Source: Parasphingorhabdus marina DSM 22363
GTDB taxonomy: Bacteria; Pseudomonadota; Alphaproteobacteria; Sphingomonadales; Sphingomonadaceae
NCBI RefSeq assembly: GCF_900128895.1
Contig: NZ_FSQW01000001.1
Coordinates: forward strand, 1,426,001-1,490,000
DNA: 64,000 nt
Direction of reading: 5' to 3'
Shown: one piece after another, positions 1-8,776 of the stretch
How the letters are laid out: every line of letters starts with the position of its first letter
Numbering within the stretch: position 1 is the first letter of the stretch
Notes under the pieces: model-generated
Told to the model about the DNA's origin: nothing
The model's database searches: none
Seen by the model: only the letters and a program-made list of their open reading frames with translations
Program-made: the position numbers and the translations under genes

Positions 1-506
1 GTTTCGAATTCGCACCAGGCGGGTGCGGTGGCCAATATCAGCTTTGGCCGTCCTGTTGACCCCCCGGATGTCGGCGCTTTCCAGCAGGATGTCACAAGTT
101 CAGGCAGTGCACTGTCGTCGTCCTGACTGTCCCGAAGTTCAACATAGGAAACCGTCTCCGGTTCAATTTCGATATCGTCATTGGCGATGACAATTTTTGA
201 TCCGGCCAGCGCGATGATTTCCTCGATTTCCGGTCGAGGGAGGCGCGAGGACACCGGTTGCGGTGTGGCTCCTGCTTTCCAGCAGGCGAAACAGCTTTCG
301 ATGAAATCCAGGCCGTTGGGCAGCGCGATGGTGACCATGTCATCCAGTTGCACGCCGCGAGCGATCAGCGCTCTGGCGGCCCGGTTTGTCCTCCGGTCGA
401 GTTCTTCCCAGGTTACGCTTTCATTGTGGTCGGAAAGCGCCAGCGCATCCGGCTTGTTGGAGCGGTGGTGGGCCAGCAATCTCGCAAGAGACAGCTGATC
501 GGTCAT
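1..506 (-). CDS. AMP-dependent acyl-CoA synthetase/ligase, N-terminal part (cut by window edge)
   Basis: The first 168 codons of an adenylate-forming (ANL superfamily) enzyme; the rest lies beyond base 1. The protein begins MTDQLSLARLLAHH, and residues about 146-155 read TSGGSTGRPK, the ATP/phosphate-binding loop of acyl-CoA and carboxylate-CoA ligases. These enzymes activate a carboxylic acid as acyl-AMP and transfer it to CoA. The ATG at 506 overlaps the stop of the upstream hydrolase gene (ATGA, 503-506), so the two are probably translationally coupled. The setting among crotonase and acyl-CoA dehydrogenase genes suggests that it primes a substrate for beta-oxidation. The substrate cannot be told from this fragment. 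Confidence 0.88.
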   Translation of the reverse strand, partial: MTDQLSLARLLAHHRSNKPDALALSDHNESVTWEELDRRTNRAARALIARGVQLDDMVTIALPNGLDFIESCFACWKAGATPQPVSSRLPRPEIEEIIALAGSKIVIANDDIEIEPETVSYVELRDSQDDDSALPELVTSCWKAPTSGGSTGRPKLILATAPAWCEFE

Positions 507-1651
507 TGCACGCACTCGAAAATCTTCTCGCAGAGCAAGGCATCGCGAGGATCGCCTACCGTGCTGTCACCCATCTGGTTCAGGACATAGCCGATCCCGA
601 CGCCATGGCCGATATCCAGGCAGCCGAAGGATCCGCCCCAGCCGGAATGACCAACGGTTGTGTCATGTGGGCCGTACATGTTCATGATGTTGCCAGACAT
701 GCCTTGCCGCCACATGGCGGGCTGGCCCAGCAATATGTCCACACGGTCTGTCTGCAGTTCGCACATGGCCTCGACCGTTTCAGGTTGCATCAGGGTAACG
801 CAGTCCAGTGTGCCGCCATTGGCCGCAGCGCCATACAGGCGCGCCAAACCCATCGCCGTTGCATGCCCGTTCCCGGCCGGAATTTGCGCGGCTCGCCAGG
901 CGCGCTGGTTGGGCAAGGTCGGTTCCATATCGGGGTTGGTGACGGCAATGACCGCTTCGGGTGGCGCAGCGGCCGGATCAGATTGCAGGGGTGGTTGAAG
1001 CGGGGACGGAATCAGCGAAGAAACACGATGTTCCTCGCTTTCCGGCAGGCCAATATAGACATCGGCATTCATCGGGCCCGCCAGGCTCTCGGCCAGATAA
1101 TCACCGGGAAGCAAGCCCGTTGCGCGGCGGATAAGTTCGCCGGCAAGAAACCCGTAGGTCATCGCATGATAAGAATTCTTGGTGCCCGGTTCCCACATCG
1201 GGGCCTGCTTCTCGAGGCGTCCGATAACTGTATCCCAGTCATAAAATTCCTCCAGTGTCGTTGGTTCTTCAATGCCGGGCAGACCAGCCTGGTGGGACAT
1301 GAGCTGCGAGACGGTGGTCTTTTCCTTGCCGTTGCAGCCATATTCCGGCCAGTAGTCAGAGACCAGCGCATCATAATCCAGCTTGCCCTGATCGACGAGA
1401 GTGGCGACTTCCAGAGCCGCGACTCCCTTGGTGGCGGACCAGATATTGACCAGCGTGTCCTTGGTCCACGGTATGGTGCGCTCTGCATCGCGCCAGCCGG
1501 CGTGCAGATCGACGACCAGCTCGCCCTTGACATAGACTGCGAGCGAGGAACCCAGTTCCCGATAGGCGTCATCCCGTTCAAAATTATGCGCGAATGCATC
1601 TTTCACACTCTCAAAGCCAGGCTTTGCAAATCCGTGAATTTCGGTGGCCAT
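503..1651 (-). CDS. Serine hydrolase of the beta-lactamase/esterase (class C-like) family
   Basis: About 382 residues. The SxxK motif of penicillin-binding-protein/beta-lactamase-fold enzymes is S72-A-T-K75, a second conserved Tyr block lies at NSYHAMTYGF, and a C-terminal HSGWGGS block corresponds to the third motif. No signal peptide is visible, which fits a cytoplasmic esterase (EstB-like) better than a secreted beta-lactamase. I place the start at the ATG at 1651 because GGAGAGACAG precedes it; the same frame is open to 1738. The gene is coupled to the acyl-CoA ligase by a 4-bp overlap and diverges from the dehydrogenase operon, so it probably hydrolyses an ester or lactone in the same catabolic pathway. 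Substrate unknown. Confidence 0.85.
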   Translation of the reverse strand: MATEIHGFAKPGFESVKDAFAHNFERDDAYRELGSSLAVYVKGELVVDLHAGWRDAERTIPWTKDTLVNIWSATKGVAALEVATLVDQGKLDYDALVSDYWPEYGCNGKEKTTVSQLMSHQAGLPGIEEPTTLEEFYDWDTVIGRLEKQAPMWEPGTKNSYHAMTYGFLAGELIRRATGLLPGDYLAESLAGPMNADVYIGLPESEEHRVSSLIPSPLQPPLQSDPAAAPPEAVIAVTNPDMEPTLPNQRAWRAAQIPAGNGHATAMGLARLYGAAANGGTLDCVTLMQPETVEAMCELQTDRVDILLGQPAMWRQGMSGNIMNMYGPHDTTVGHSGWGGSFGCLDIGHGVGIGYVLNQMGDSTVGDPRDALLCEKIFECVQ

Positions 1652-1729
1652 CTGTCTCTCCATCGCTGTTTGCGCGCCGGGAATTTCTGTGTCCGCATGC
1701 GTCACTGGACTTCTTGGTAACGCGGCAAA

Positions 1730-1742
1730 TTGATTCAATCAA
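1730..1742. promoter_or_regulatory. 13-bp palindrome in a divergent promoter region (candidate operator)
   Basis: TTGATT-C-AATCAA is a perfect inverted repeat between the divergent hydrolase/ligase and dehydrogenase operons. The half-sites look like FNR/FixK halves, but the spacer between TTGAT and ATCAA is 3 rather than 4, so a TetR- or MarR-type regulator is equally likely. No regulator gene is adjacent in this window. Confidence 0.4.
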
Positions 1743-1781
1743 CAGTAATATCGATAAACATACCTTAATGTCGAATAAATA

Positions 1782-1809
1782 TTGACAGTCATGCAATCCG
1801 CTCTAGGAT
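1782..1809 (+). promoter_or_regulatory. Probable sigma-70-type promoter of the dehydrogenase/acyl-CoA operon
   Basis: A perfect -35 hexamer TTGACA (1782-1787) is followed after 16 bp by TAGGAT (1804-1809). Transcription would start near 1816, about 110 bases before the dehydrogenase start. The palindrome at 1730-1742 lies some 40 bp upstream of the -35 element, a place from which an activator could act. Confidence 0.5.
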
Positions 1810-1923
1810 CGGGCCGCAAAGAAGCCGATTCCGGGAATTACGTCCGAAATATTCGGGCGGATTATCGGGAAACAGGTGAGCCATTTATGGGGAGCGGGAG
1901 GAAATTTTCCCAGTGATGTCAAT

Positions 1924-2697
1924 ATGATGAAGCCGGAGTTTTCCACCGATCTGTCAGGTCAGGTCGCGCTTGTCACCGGTGCCACGTCGGGCCTCGGTTG
2001 GCGTTTCGCCGAAGTTTTGGCGCAAAGCGGCGCAAAGGTTGCGTTGTCCGGCCGCCGGACAGCGCGACTGGAAGAGCTCGCTGCCTCCATTGCAGATCTG
2101 GGCGGAACGGCGGAACCGGTACCGCTGGATGTGTCCAGTCCGTCCAGCTTCCCCGAAGCCGTTGATGCAATTGAAGCAGAGCTGGGTCCGATCACCATTC
2201 TGGTGAACAATGCCGGCGTCCCGGACGCACAATATGCGACCGCCATGTCCCTCGGAAAAATCAACCAGGTCATCGACACAAATTTTCGCGGAGCCTTCGC
2301 GCTTTCCACAGAGGTTGCGCGGCGCATGATTGCCGCCGGAACAGCGGGCAAGATGGTCAATATCGCATCGATGACCGCATTCGAATATCACGAAAACAAT
2401 GCGGCATCGCTCTATGCCATGACCAAGAGCGCCATTGTCAGAATGACCGAAACGCTCGCCGTCGAGTGGTCCAAGTTCCACATCAACGTCAACGCCATCG
2501 CCCCGGGCCTGTTTGAATCCGAAATGACATCCGGAATGCTGGAGCGGATGAGCGATGCGGTTGTCGAGCAATTCCCGCGCAAACGTATTTGTCGCCCGCA
2601 CCAGCTGGACAGCGCGTTGCTGTTTCTTGTCTCACCATCATCGGATGCCGTGACGGGTACGATTGTCAAAGTGGATGATGGTCAGGGCGGACGCTGA
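1924..2697 (+). CDS. Short-chain dehydrogenase/reductase (SDR family)
   Basis: About 257 residues with the classical SDR signature: TGATSGLG cofactor loop (residues 18-25), NNAG in the core, catalytic Ser in NIAS, and YAMTK for the Tyr/Lys pair. The family catalyses NAD(P)-dependent alcohol/ketone interconversion. Next to crotonase and acyl-CoA dehydrogenase genes, a 3-hydroxyacyl-CoA dehydrogenase or sterol/alcohol dehydrogenase role is plausible. The start is uncertain: the ATG pair at 1924/1927 gives a normal SDR N-terminus, while an in-frame GTG at 1876 would add 16 residues. GGGAGGAAA lies about 20 bases before 1924. Cytoplasmic; first gene of the operon that runs to 6600. Confidence 0.9.
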   Translation: MMKPEFSTDLSGQVALVTGATSGLGWRFAEVLAQSGAKVALSGRRTARLEELAASIADLGGTAEPVPLDVSSPSSFPEAVDAIEAELGPITILVNNAGVPDAQYATAMSLGKINQVIDTNFRGAFALSTEVARRMIAAGTAGKMVNIASMTAFEYHENNAASLYAMTKSAIVRMTETLAVEWSKFHINVNAIAPGLFESEMTSGMLERMSDAVVEQFPRKRICRPHQLDSALLFLVSPSSDAVTGTIVKVDDGQGGR

Positions 2698-2708
2698 GGA
2701 GAGTAAAA

Positions 2709-3446
2709 ATGAGTGAGCTAGTCATCAGGGAAGACCGGGACGGTTGCGCGACGCTGACCCTGAATCGGCCGGAAAAGCTGAATGCACTGACCATCGCCCT
2801 GTTCCAGCAACTGGATGCGCATGTCGAGGCGATCAGATCCGATCCCGGGATTGGCGTTGTGGTGCTGCGTGGCGGCGGCAAGTGTTTTTCCGCCGGTCAT
2901 GATCTGGCGGACATTTACGAAGGCGAAGAGCCGCCCGAGCCCAATCTGCAATCGCTGGTCATCCAGAAGCTGGCCGATCTCCCGCAGCCAGTGATTACGG
3001 CGGTTCACGGTCATTGCTATACAGGCGGTCTGGAACTGGCACTTGTCGGCGATATCATTGTCGCATCGGAAAATGCCAAGTTCGCCGACACGCATGCGCG
3101 CTGGGCGCTGACCCCGGTCTGGGGCATTTCCCAGAGATTACCCCGCCGTGTCGGCCTCCCCAAAGCGAAAGAGATGATGTTTACTTGCCGCACGATCGAA
3201 GGGCCGGAAGCCGCGGAAATCGGCCTGGCAAACATGTGTGTTCCGGATGCGCAGTTTGAAGATCAGATCCAGGCGCTGACCGCACAAATACTGGAGAATA
3301 GCTGGTTCAGTCACCGGGCAAATAAAAAGCTTCTCCTCGAAACGGACGGCATGTCGATGCAGGCGGGGCTGGCATATGAGAGTTATAACACCGAGGGCGG
3401 GGGGCCGGACGCCTATGAACGCATGGCAAGGTTCACGAAGAAATAA
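2709..3446 (+). CDS. Enoyl-CoA hydratase/isomerase (crotonase) family protein
   Basis: 245 residues with a GAGGAGAG ribosome site just before the ATG. The crotonase fold is shown by the CFSAGHDLADI oxyanion segment and GHCYTGGLELALVGD, which carries the first conserved acidic residue. The second catalytic Glu of true hydratases is not evident: the equivalent stretch reads DTHARWALTPVWG. The protein may therefore be an isomerase, a hydrolase or a hydratase with altered chemistry. It follows the SDR gene by 11 bp, and its TAA overlaps the ATG of the acyl-CoA dehydrogenase by one base, so the three are co-translated. Cytoplasmic beta-oxidation role inferred. Confidence 0.9.
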   Translation: MSELVIREDRDGCATLTLNRPEKLNALTIALFQQLDAHVEAIRSDPGIGVVVLRGGGKCFSAGHDLADIYEGEEPPEPNLQSLVIQKLADLPQPVITAVHGHCYTGGLELALVGDIIVASENAKFADTHARWALTPVWGISQRLPRRVGLPKAKEMMFTCRTIEGPEAAEIGLANMCVPDAQFEDQIQALTAQILENSWFSHRANKKLLLETDGMSMQAGLAYESYNTEGGGPDAYERMARFTKK

Positions 3447-5821
3447 TGAGCAGCTTCCTCCAGTTTGAATATTCCGAGGAGCAGTTGATGCTCCAGGAAA
3501 TGGTTCGCAAATATTTGGCTGCAGAGTGCAACATCGAACAGGTGCGCGACGTTCTGGAGGGGCGGAAATCCTATGCCACCGAACTCTGGAGCGGGCTGGC
3601 AGAAATGGGTTGCCTCGGTGCGGCGATTTCGGAGGAAGAAGGCGGCAGCGGGTTCGGTTATGTTGAACTCTGTATCATCGCGGAGGAACTGGGCCGTGTC
3701 CTCGCTCCCGTTCCTTCGGTCTCCAGTCTTTATCTGTTTGCCGAGATCATCAAGGATCATGGTTCGGTTGAACAAAGAGCGGCTTTGCTGAGCCCGCTTT
3801 GCCAGGGAAAACTGATTGGATCGCTCGCGCATCTTGAGCTGGATACAAATGGACGTGGCAAAAGCATTCAAGCCACATGCGATGGAGGCAAGCTTTCCGG
3901 CTCCAAGGATCTTGTGGCCGACGGTTCCCTTGCCGACAGGCTGCTGGTTTTGGCCAGAGATGAAGCCGGGGAATCGCTTTATCTGGTGAATGCCAGACAG
4001 AAGGGCGTGTCTGCCGAAGACATGGCGTCCATTGACCCGACGCGGCGAGTGGCCCGGATCCGGTTTGCGGATGTTCCCGCCGAGCTGGTGGGGCAGCGGG
4101 GCAGCGGCGCATCGATAGTCGAAGATGCGATAGAACACGCAGCGATTTTCAATGCTTGCGAGCAAATTGGGGGAGCGGAACGGGCGCTGGAGCTGGCGTG
4201 CGAATATGCCAGTGAGAGAATGGCATTCGGGCGACCGATCGGGTCCTTTCAGGCTGTGAAGCAATTGCTTGCGGACATGTATGCGGAGCTGGCGATTGGC
4301 AAGGCCAATTGCCGCTATGCCACCTGGGCGCTGGACAGCAGCAATGGTGACATCAAACCTGCTGCGGCCCGCGCGCAATTGAGCGCTGCCAAAGCCTTCG
4401 GGCTCTGTAGCCAGGACAATATCCAGGTGCACGGCGGCACAGGCTTCATGTGGGACAGTGATCCGCATCTTTTCTACCGCCGGGCCCGGCAACTGGGATC
4501 GTCTCTCGCTCCGAAAAGCCATTGGGAAAATCTCCTGGTGACGAATATCGGGTTGCCGGAAACGCACAGTTCCGGACCGGCGCATGATGAGTCCAAAGAT
4601 GACCAGGCCTTTCGGATGGCTGCCCGAGACTGGCTCAAGGACAACGCTCCCTGGCATTTGAAAGAGCGGATTGAACAGTCTTCCGTTGGCGCGCTTGATC
4701 TTGGTGAAGACAAGATCGCCGCAGCCAAGGGCTGGCAAAAGAAGAAGTTCGAAGCTGGCTGGGCCTGCCTCCATTGGCCCAAGGAATTTGGCGGCCGTGC
4801 CGCTTCGCCCGCGCAACGGATCATCTGGCATCAGGAAGAGGGCGCTTTCGCGAAGCTGGGCAATCTGTTCCACAATGGTCAGACCATGGGGGCACCAACC
4901 CTGATGGACTATGCCAGCGAGGACCGGAAGGCCGAAATGCTGCCAAAAATTGCGTCTGGCGAACTGGTCGGGTGCCAGCTTTTTTCGGAACCGGCAGCAG
5001 GTTCGGATCTCGCTGGGCTTCGAACCCGGGCCGAAAGGGACGGGGATGTCTGGACGATCAACGGTCAGAAAATCTGGACCAGCTATGGCACGGATGCGGA
5101 CTGGGGGATCCTGATCGCCCGATCGGATTTTGATGTCGCCAAGCACAAGGGGCTAACGGCTTTTCTTGTCGACATGCATGCTGATGGCATCGAGACCCTG
5201 CCGATCAGGCAAATGAACGAACAGAGCGGTTTCGCGGAAGTCTATTTTACGGATCTCAAGATTTCCGATGACAGGAGACTGGGTGACGTTGGCGAAGGCT
5301 GGAAGGTGGCGCTGACCATGCTGTCGCACGAGCGGCTGGCCATCGGTCTCGAAATGCCCACCGGTTTCGAAGAATTGCTGGACTATTGCAAATCGCTCGA
5401 AACGGATTCGGGCCCCGCGCTCCAGAATCCTCATATTGTTGCAAACCTTGCCGGTTTCGAGACACGGGCAACGGGTCTGCATAATTTCATGCTGGGATCG
5501 ATGGCCCAATTTGCAAAAGGTATTTTGCCCGGTCCGGAAAACTCCATTGTCAAGCTGGCGGCCGGGCGGATGATGCAGGAGATCGCTGGCTTCGCCATGG
5601 ATATACAGGAAGAAGCCGGTGTTCTGGCCGGTGCAGATGAGCATTCCTATGCTGGCCGCTTTCAGGGCATGTGGCTGCGTGCGCCGGCGACCCGTATCGA
5701 AGGCGGATCGGACCAGATCTTGCGCAACATCATCGCCGAACGCGTGCTTGGCATGCCTCCTGATCTGCGTGCCGACAAGGACATTGCTTTTCGCGATATC
5801 GCAACGGCGGCCGCGTCATGA
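3446..5821 (+). CDS. Fused double acyl-CoA dehydrogenase (two ACAD modules in one chain)
   Basis: 791 residues, twice the usual ACAD length. Residues 1 to about 375 form one ACAD module (start FEYSEEQLMLQEMV, end VHGGTGFMWDSD). From about 385 a second begins (DDQAFRMAARDWLKD), with QLFSEPAAGSDLAGL and ASGELVG typical of the FAD/substrate site. The C-terminus RIEGGSDQILRNIIAERVLG holds the Glu block found in many active ACADs; the first module lacks it (HLFYRRARQ). This resembles sterol side-chain ACADs in which one active and one inactive subunit pair, here joined covalently. It would introduce the alpha,beta double bond in an acyl-CoA, passing electrons to ETF. The ATG overlaps the crotonase stop; the TGA overlaps the next ATG. 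Confidence 0.92.
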   Translation: MSSFLQFEYSEEQLMLQEMVRKYLAAECNIEQVRDVLEGRKSYATELWSGLAEMGCLGAAISEEEGGSGFGYVELCIIAEELGRVLAPVPSVSSLYLFAEIIKDHGSVEQRAALLSPLCQGKLIGSLAHLELDTNGRGKSIQATCDGGKLSGSKDLVADGSLADRLLVLARDEAGESLYLVNARQKGVSAEDMASIDPTRRVARIRFADVPAELVGQRGSGASIVEDAIEHAAIFNACEQIGGAERALELACEYASERMAFGRPIGSFQAVKQLLADMYAELAIGKANCRYATWALDSSNGDIKPAAARAQLSAAKAFGLCSQDNIQVHGGTGFMWDSDPHLFYRRARQLGSSLAPKSHWENLLVTNIGLPETHSSGPAHDESKDDQAFRMAARDWLKDNAPWHLKERIEQSSVGALDLGEDKIAAAKGWQKKKFEAGWACLHWPKEFGGRAASPAQRIIWHQEEGAFAKLGNLFHNGQTMGAPTLMDYASEDRKAEMLPKIASGELVGCQLFSEPAAGSDLAGLRTRAERDGDVWTINGQKIWTSYGTDADWGILIARSDFDVAKHKGLTAFLVDMHADGIETLPIRQMNEQSGFAEVYFTDLKISDDRRLGDVGEGWKVALTMLSHERLAIGLEMPTGFEELLDYCKSLETDSGPALQNPHIVANLAGFETRATGLHNFMLGSMAQFAKGILPGPENSIVKLAAGRMMQEIAGFAMDIQEEAGVLAGADEHSYAGRFQGMWLRAPATRIEGGSDQILRNIIAERVLGMPPDLRADKDIAFRDIATAAAS

Positions 5822-6600
5822 TCAACACCATGTTCAAGCAACCGTACTGGTTTCATGCCGCTGCCGAGATTGCGCGGGCCCAGCAGGAGGCGGCGTTTCT
5901 GAACTTCGCGGAACCTTTTGTCCGTGGTCGGCCACCTGAAGAACCAGGCCATGTTCTTTTGATCCCCGGATTTCTGGGCAATGATTCCTATACCGCCCGT
6001 TTCAGAAACTGGTTGCGATCCAATGGATATGAGACATCCGGGTGGAAACAGGGAACCAATACCGGTCCCGGGGGTGACACATTGCTCCGGCTCAAGGATC
6101 AGATCGTTGAAGAATCCGAAAAAGCCGGCGCTGCGGTCAGTCTGATCGGGCATAGTCTCGGCGGCATTTATGCGCGCGAAATGGCAAAAATTCTCCCGAG
6201 CCACGTCAAGCAGGTCATCACCGCCGGAACCCCGATAGCCCCCGATCCCGCAAATGGCTTGTCTCCCGTTTCTCGAGTGTTCGAGTCCCTGAATCCGGGC
6301 AGTTCCCGGCACTGGGAAAGTCACGCGGATATTTTCGAGGCGCCTCCCGTGCCCACCACTACCCTCTTTTCCTTTTCAGACGGCATCGTGCACTGGCGCC
6401 GGTCGATCCAGAAAGACGGGCACAATCAGACCGAGAATATCGCGGTTATGGGCAGCCATACTGGCATGTTATCCAATGCATCGGTCTGGTTCGTCATTGC
6501 AGACCGCCTTGCCCAAAATTCGAGCGAATGGCGAGCGTATCGATCGGCGAATCCGATGAAAGGTATACCGTTCAGCAGCCGAAAAGGGACAAAGGACTAG
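5818..6600 (+). CDS. Alpha/beta-hydrolase, lipase-like
   Basis: 260 residues. A lipase-type oxyanion segment VLLIPGFLGND (about 46-56) precedes the nucleophile elbow GHSLGG with Ser113. The later GSHTGML stretch probably supplies the catalytic His. No signal peptide is obvious, so it is probably cytoplasmic or peripheral to the inner membrane. The ATG overlaps the dehydrogenase stop (ATGA, 5818-5821), so it belongs to the same operon. It may release fatty acids, or thioesters or esters of the pathway substrate. The substrate cannot be assigned from sequence. Confidence 0.85.
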   Translation: MINTMFKQPYWFHAAAEIARAQQEAAFLNFAEPFVRGRPPEEPGHVLLIPGFLGNDSYTARFRNWLRSNGYETSGWKQGTNTGPGGDTLLRLKDQIVEESEKAGAAVSLIGHSLGGIYAREMAKILPSHVKQVITAGTPIAPDPANGLSPVSRVFESLNPGSSRHWESHADIFEAPPVPTTTLFSFSDGIVHWRRSIQKDGHNQTENIAVMGSHTGMLSNASVWFVIADRLAQNSSEWRAYRSANPMKGIPFSSRKGTKD

Positions 6601-6655
6601 AGCCAAATTCCGGTCGGCTGCCAGCTTCAGCCGGTGAGACAGAGGAGAAAGCAGC

Positions 6656-8122
6656 ATGCAGCAACTCAGCACAATGGATGCGATGTTCGCCTATACCGAA
6701 ACCAGCAAGTCCCCGATGCATATCGGTCAGTTGCTGATCTATCACCCCTCCACGGCCCCGGGCGGCAAGGTCGGGTTCAAGGACATCCTGCGCTATATTG
6801 AAAGCCGCCTCGATGGTGCACGGATATTTCGGCAAAAACTGGTGCGTGTGCCGCTTGATCTGGATCATCCCTATTGGGTTGAGGATGACGATTTCGATCT
6901 TGAATATCATGTCCGGCATATCGCGCTGCCGCATCCGGGTGACTGGCGCCAGTTGTGCATTCAGGCGGCTCGCATATACTCCCGGCCACTGGACATGGAC
7001 CGGCCGCTCTGGGAAATCACGGTGATTGAAGGACTGGACAATGTCGAGGGGTGCGAGAAAGGCAGCTTTGCGATGCTCCACAAACTGCACCATGCGGCCA
7101 TTGACGGGAAATCGGGGCTGGAATTCTCGCTCGCGCTTCATGATACCGATCCGGACATGAAGCCCCGCAAGTTTGACATGAACTGGGCGCCCGAGCCTGA
7201 CCCGAATGCTCTGGACCTGTTGCTGCGGGCACAGATCAACAATGTCATCAATCCCATTCGCGGGGTTCAAACACTCGGCAAGCTGTTACCCGTGCCCAGG
7301 CGGCTGCTCGATTTCCAGCGCAATTTCAAGAAGCTGGAAGATCATTCGGAGGGTTGCCCGAAAACACGTTTCAACAAGCGGGTCGGTCCGCACCGGGTGC
7401 TTGATGCCTGTACGTTTTCCCTCGCCGACATCAAGACCATCCGGACGGTCTTTCCGGGCACGACGGTCAATGATGTGGCGCTCGCTATCATTGGCGGGTC
7501 AATGCGTTACTATCTGGAAGACAAGAATGAATTGCCCGACATCAGCCTGAAAGTGGGTGCTCCGGTTTCTGTCCGCACGGAGGAGGAAAAACACAGCGCC
7601 GGAAATCAGGTATCGATGATGACTGTCGGTATCGGATCACATATCGCGGATGCTGGTGAACGTCTGACCTATGTTTCCGAGGAAACTGATCGCTCCAAGG
7701 CGATGACCGAAGCGATAGGTGCGCGGACGCTGGTCGATCTCAGCAAGGCAATGCCCGCCGGACTGACCGCTGCCGGAGCCAAGGTGGCGATGCGCCTGGG
7801 ACTGAGTGAAACTTTCAACCCGCAAATCAATACCATCGTCACCAATGTCCCGGGTCCGCAGGTGCAAATGTATTTCGCCGGCGCGCGACTCGATCTCACT
7901 TACGGCACGGGTCTGGTGATGGACGGCATCGGACTGTTCCACGCGATCACCAGCTATAATGGCGATATGATCGTCACATTCCTGGCTGATCGGGACATGA
8001 TGCCGGACCCTGCTTTCTATGCGGGGAATATTTCGCAAAGTTTCAATGATCTGCTGGATGTCGCGAAACGCAGGAACAGAAAATCCAGGGCAAAGGGCAA
8101 GAGTGTCAGGGCGAAGCGATAA
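6656..8122 (+). CDS. Wax ester synthase/diacylglycerol acyltransferase (WS/DGAT) family protein
   Basis: 488 residues with the active-site motif HHxxxDG at H145-H146-A-A-I-D150-G151, the signature of bacterial WS/DGAT enzymes. The N-terminus (LSTMDAMFAYTET) and the NVPGP motif in the last quarter (TIVTNVPGPQ) also match. The enzyme transfers a fatty acyl group from acyl-CoA to a long-chain alcohol or diacylglycerol. The start is supported by GGAGAAAGCAGC before the ATG. It lies 55 bp after the lipase-like gene in the same direction and is probably part of the operon, linking acyl-CoA breakdown to storage or ester synthesis. A basic Lys/Arg tail ends the protein. Confidence 0.93.
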   Translation: MQQLSTMDAMFAYTETSKSPMHIGQLLIYHPSTAPGGKVGFKDILRYIESRLDGARIFRQKLVRVPLDLDHPYWVEDDDFDLEYHVRHIALPHPGDWRQLCIQAARIYSRPLDMDRPLWEITVIEGLDNVEGCEKGSFAMLHKLHHAAIDGKSGLEFSLALHDTDPDMKPRKFDMNWAPEPDPNALDLLLRAQINNVINPIRGVQTLGKLLPVPRRLLDFQRNFKKLEDHSEGCPKTRFNKRVGPHRVLDACTFSLADIKTIRTVFPGTTVNDVALAIIGGSMRYYLEDKNELPDISLKVGAPVSVRTEEEKHSAGNQVSMMTVGIGSHIADAGERLTYVSEETDRSKAMTEAIGARTLVDLSKAMPAGLTAAGAKVAMRLGLSETFNPQINTIVTNVPGPQVQMYFAGARLDLTYGTGLVMDGIGLFHAITSYNGDMIVTFLADRDMMPDPAFYAGNISQSFNDLLDVAKRRNRKSRAKGKSVRAKR

Positions 8123-8242
8123 GGTTGCCGCAAACCGGACAGGCTATTGTCGGCCCTGAGCTGGGGAAATCAGGGGTATCGATTGACCAATTCAATGGCG
8201 ACAGATCACTGTTTCGTCTTGGAGAAAATCATGTTATTAAGT

Positions 8243-8258
8243 AGAACATATACGTTCT
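8243..8258. promoter_or_regulatory. Imperfect palindrome upstream of the molybdoenzyme genes (candidate operator)
   Basis: AGAAC-ATATAC-GTTCT lies 31 bp before the iron-sulfur subunit start, within an AT-rich stretch (ATTAAGTAGAACATATACG) that could hold a -10 element. The 16-bp symmetry fits a TetR-like operator. No regulator gene adjoins it, so the assignment is tentative. Confidence 0.33.
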
Positions 8259-8289
8259 GTTCAAAAAATTGATAGTCTGGGGAAGGCAC

Positions 8290-8775
8290 ATGACCAAATT
8301 TGAAATTAACGGCAAACCGGTCGAAGTGGCAGTCGATCCAGCGACACCGATATTGTGGGTGGTGCGAGAGCAACTGGGACTGAATGGTACCAAATTCGGT
8401 TGCGGCATTGCGCAATGCGGAGCCTGTACCGTGCATCTGGAAGGCAAGCCCATTCGCAGCTGTTCCACACCTGTTTCCCAGGCGGAAGGCAAATCAGTCA
8501 GCACGATAGACGGTCTGAAAGGCGAAGATGGCAAATTGCACAGGGTGCAGCAGGCCTGGATCGAGGCGCAGGTTCCCCAGTGCGGATATTGCCAGTCCGG
8601 CCAGATCATGTCCGCGGTCGCACTGCTGGAGAAAAACCCGAATCCCAGCGACGAACAGATTAATGCAGCAATGGCGGGGAATGTCTGCCGCTGCGGCATG
8701 TATGGCCGGATCAGGAAAGCTATCAAGATGGCTGCCGGCATTGAAACCAGCGAACACGAAGCGGTGGAGGCGTAA
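8290..8775 (+). CDS. iorA: Molybdenum hydroxylase small subunit, [2Fe-2S] protein (isoquinoline 1-oxidoreductase alpha-like)
   Basis: 161 residues. It holds both cluster-binding sets of xanthine-oxidase-family small subunits: C38, C43, C46 and C58 (plant-ferredoxin type) and C98, C101, C133 and C135 (QCGYCQSGQ and CRCGMYGR). It passes electrons from the molybdopterin site of the partner subunit to an acceptor. The start at 8290 follows GGGGAAGGCAC; an upstream TTG at 8269 is less likely. The large-subunit gene starts 1 bp after this stop. The pairing with a Tat-exported large subunit is typical of IorAB and related aldehyde dehydrogenases. The gene name is by family resemblance; isoquinoline need not be the substrate. 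Confidence 0.92.
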   Translation: MTKFEINGKPVEVAVDPATPILWVVREQLGLNGTKFGCGIAQCGACTVHLEGKPIRSCSTPVSQAEGKSVSTIDGLKGEDGKLHRVQQAWIEAQVPQCGYCQSGQIMSAVALLEKNPNPSDEQINAAMAGNVCRCGMYGRIRKAIKMAAGIETSEHEAVEA

Positions 8776-8776
8776 C

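Noticed and set aside
386-1720. 444-residue plus-strand frame over the serine hydrolase
   Set aside because: Antisense to a gene with clear SxxK and lipase/beta-lactamase motifs; the translation has no recognisable features or ribosome site.
1730-1742. FNR/FixK box
   Set aside because: The halves TTGAT/ATCAA are right, but the spacing is 3 rather than 4, so it is listed only as an unassigned palindrome.
3413-5146. 577-residue minus-strand frame over the acyl-CoA dehydrogenase
   Set aside because: Antisense shadow of a gene with two full ACAD modules.
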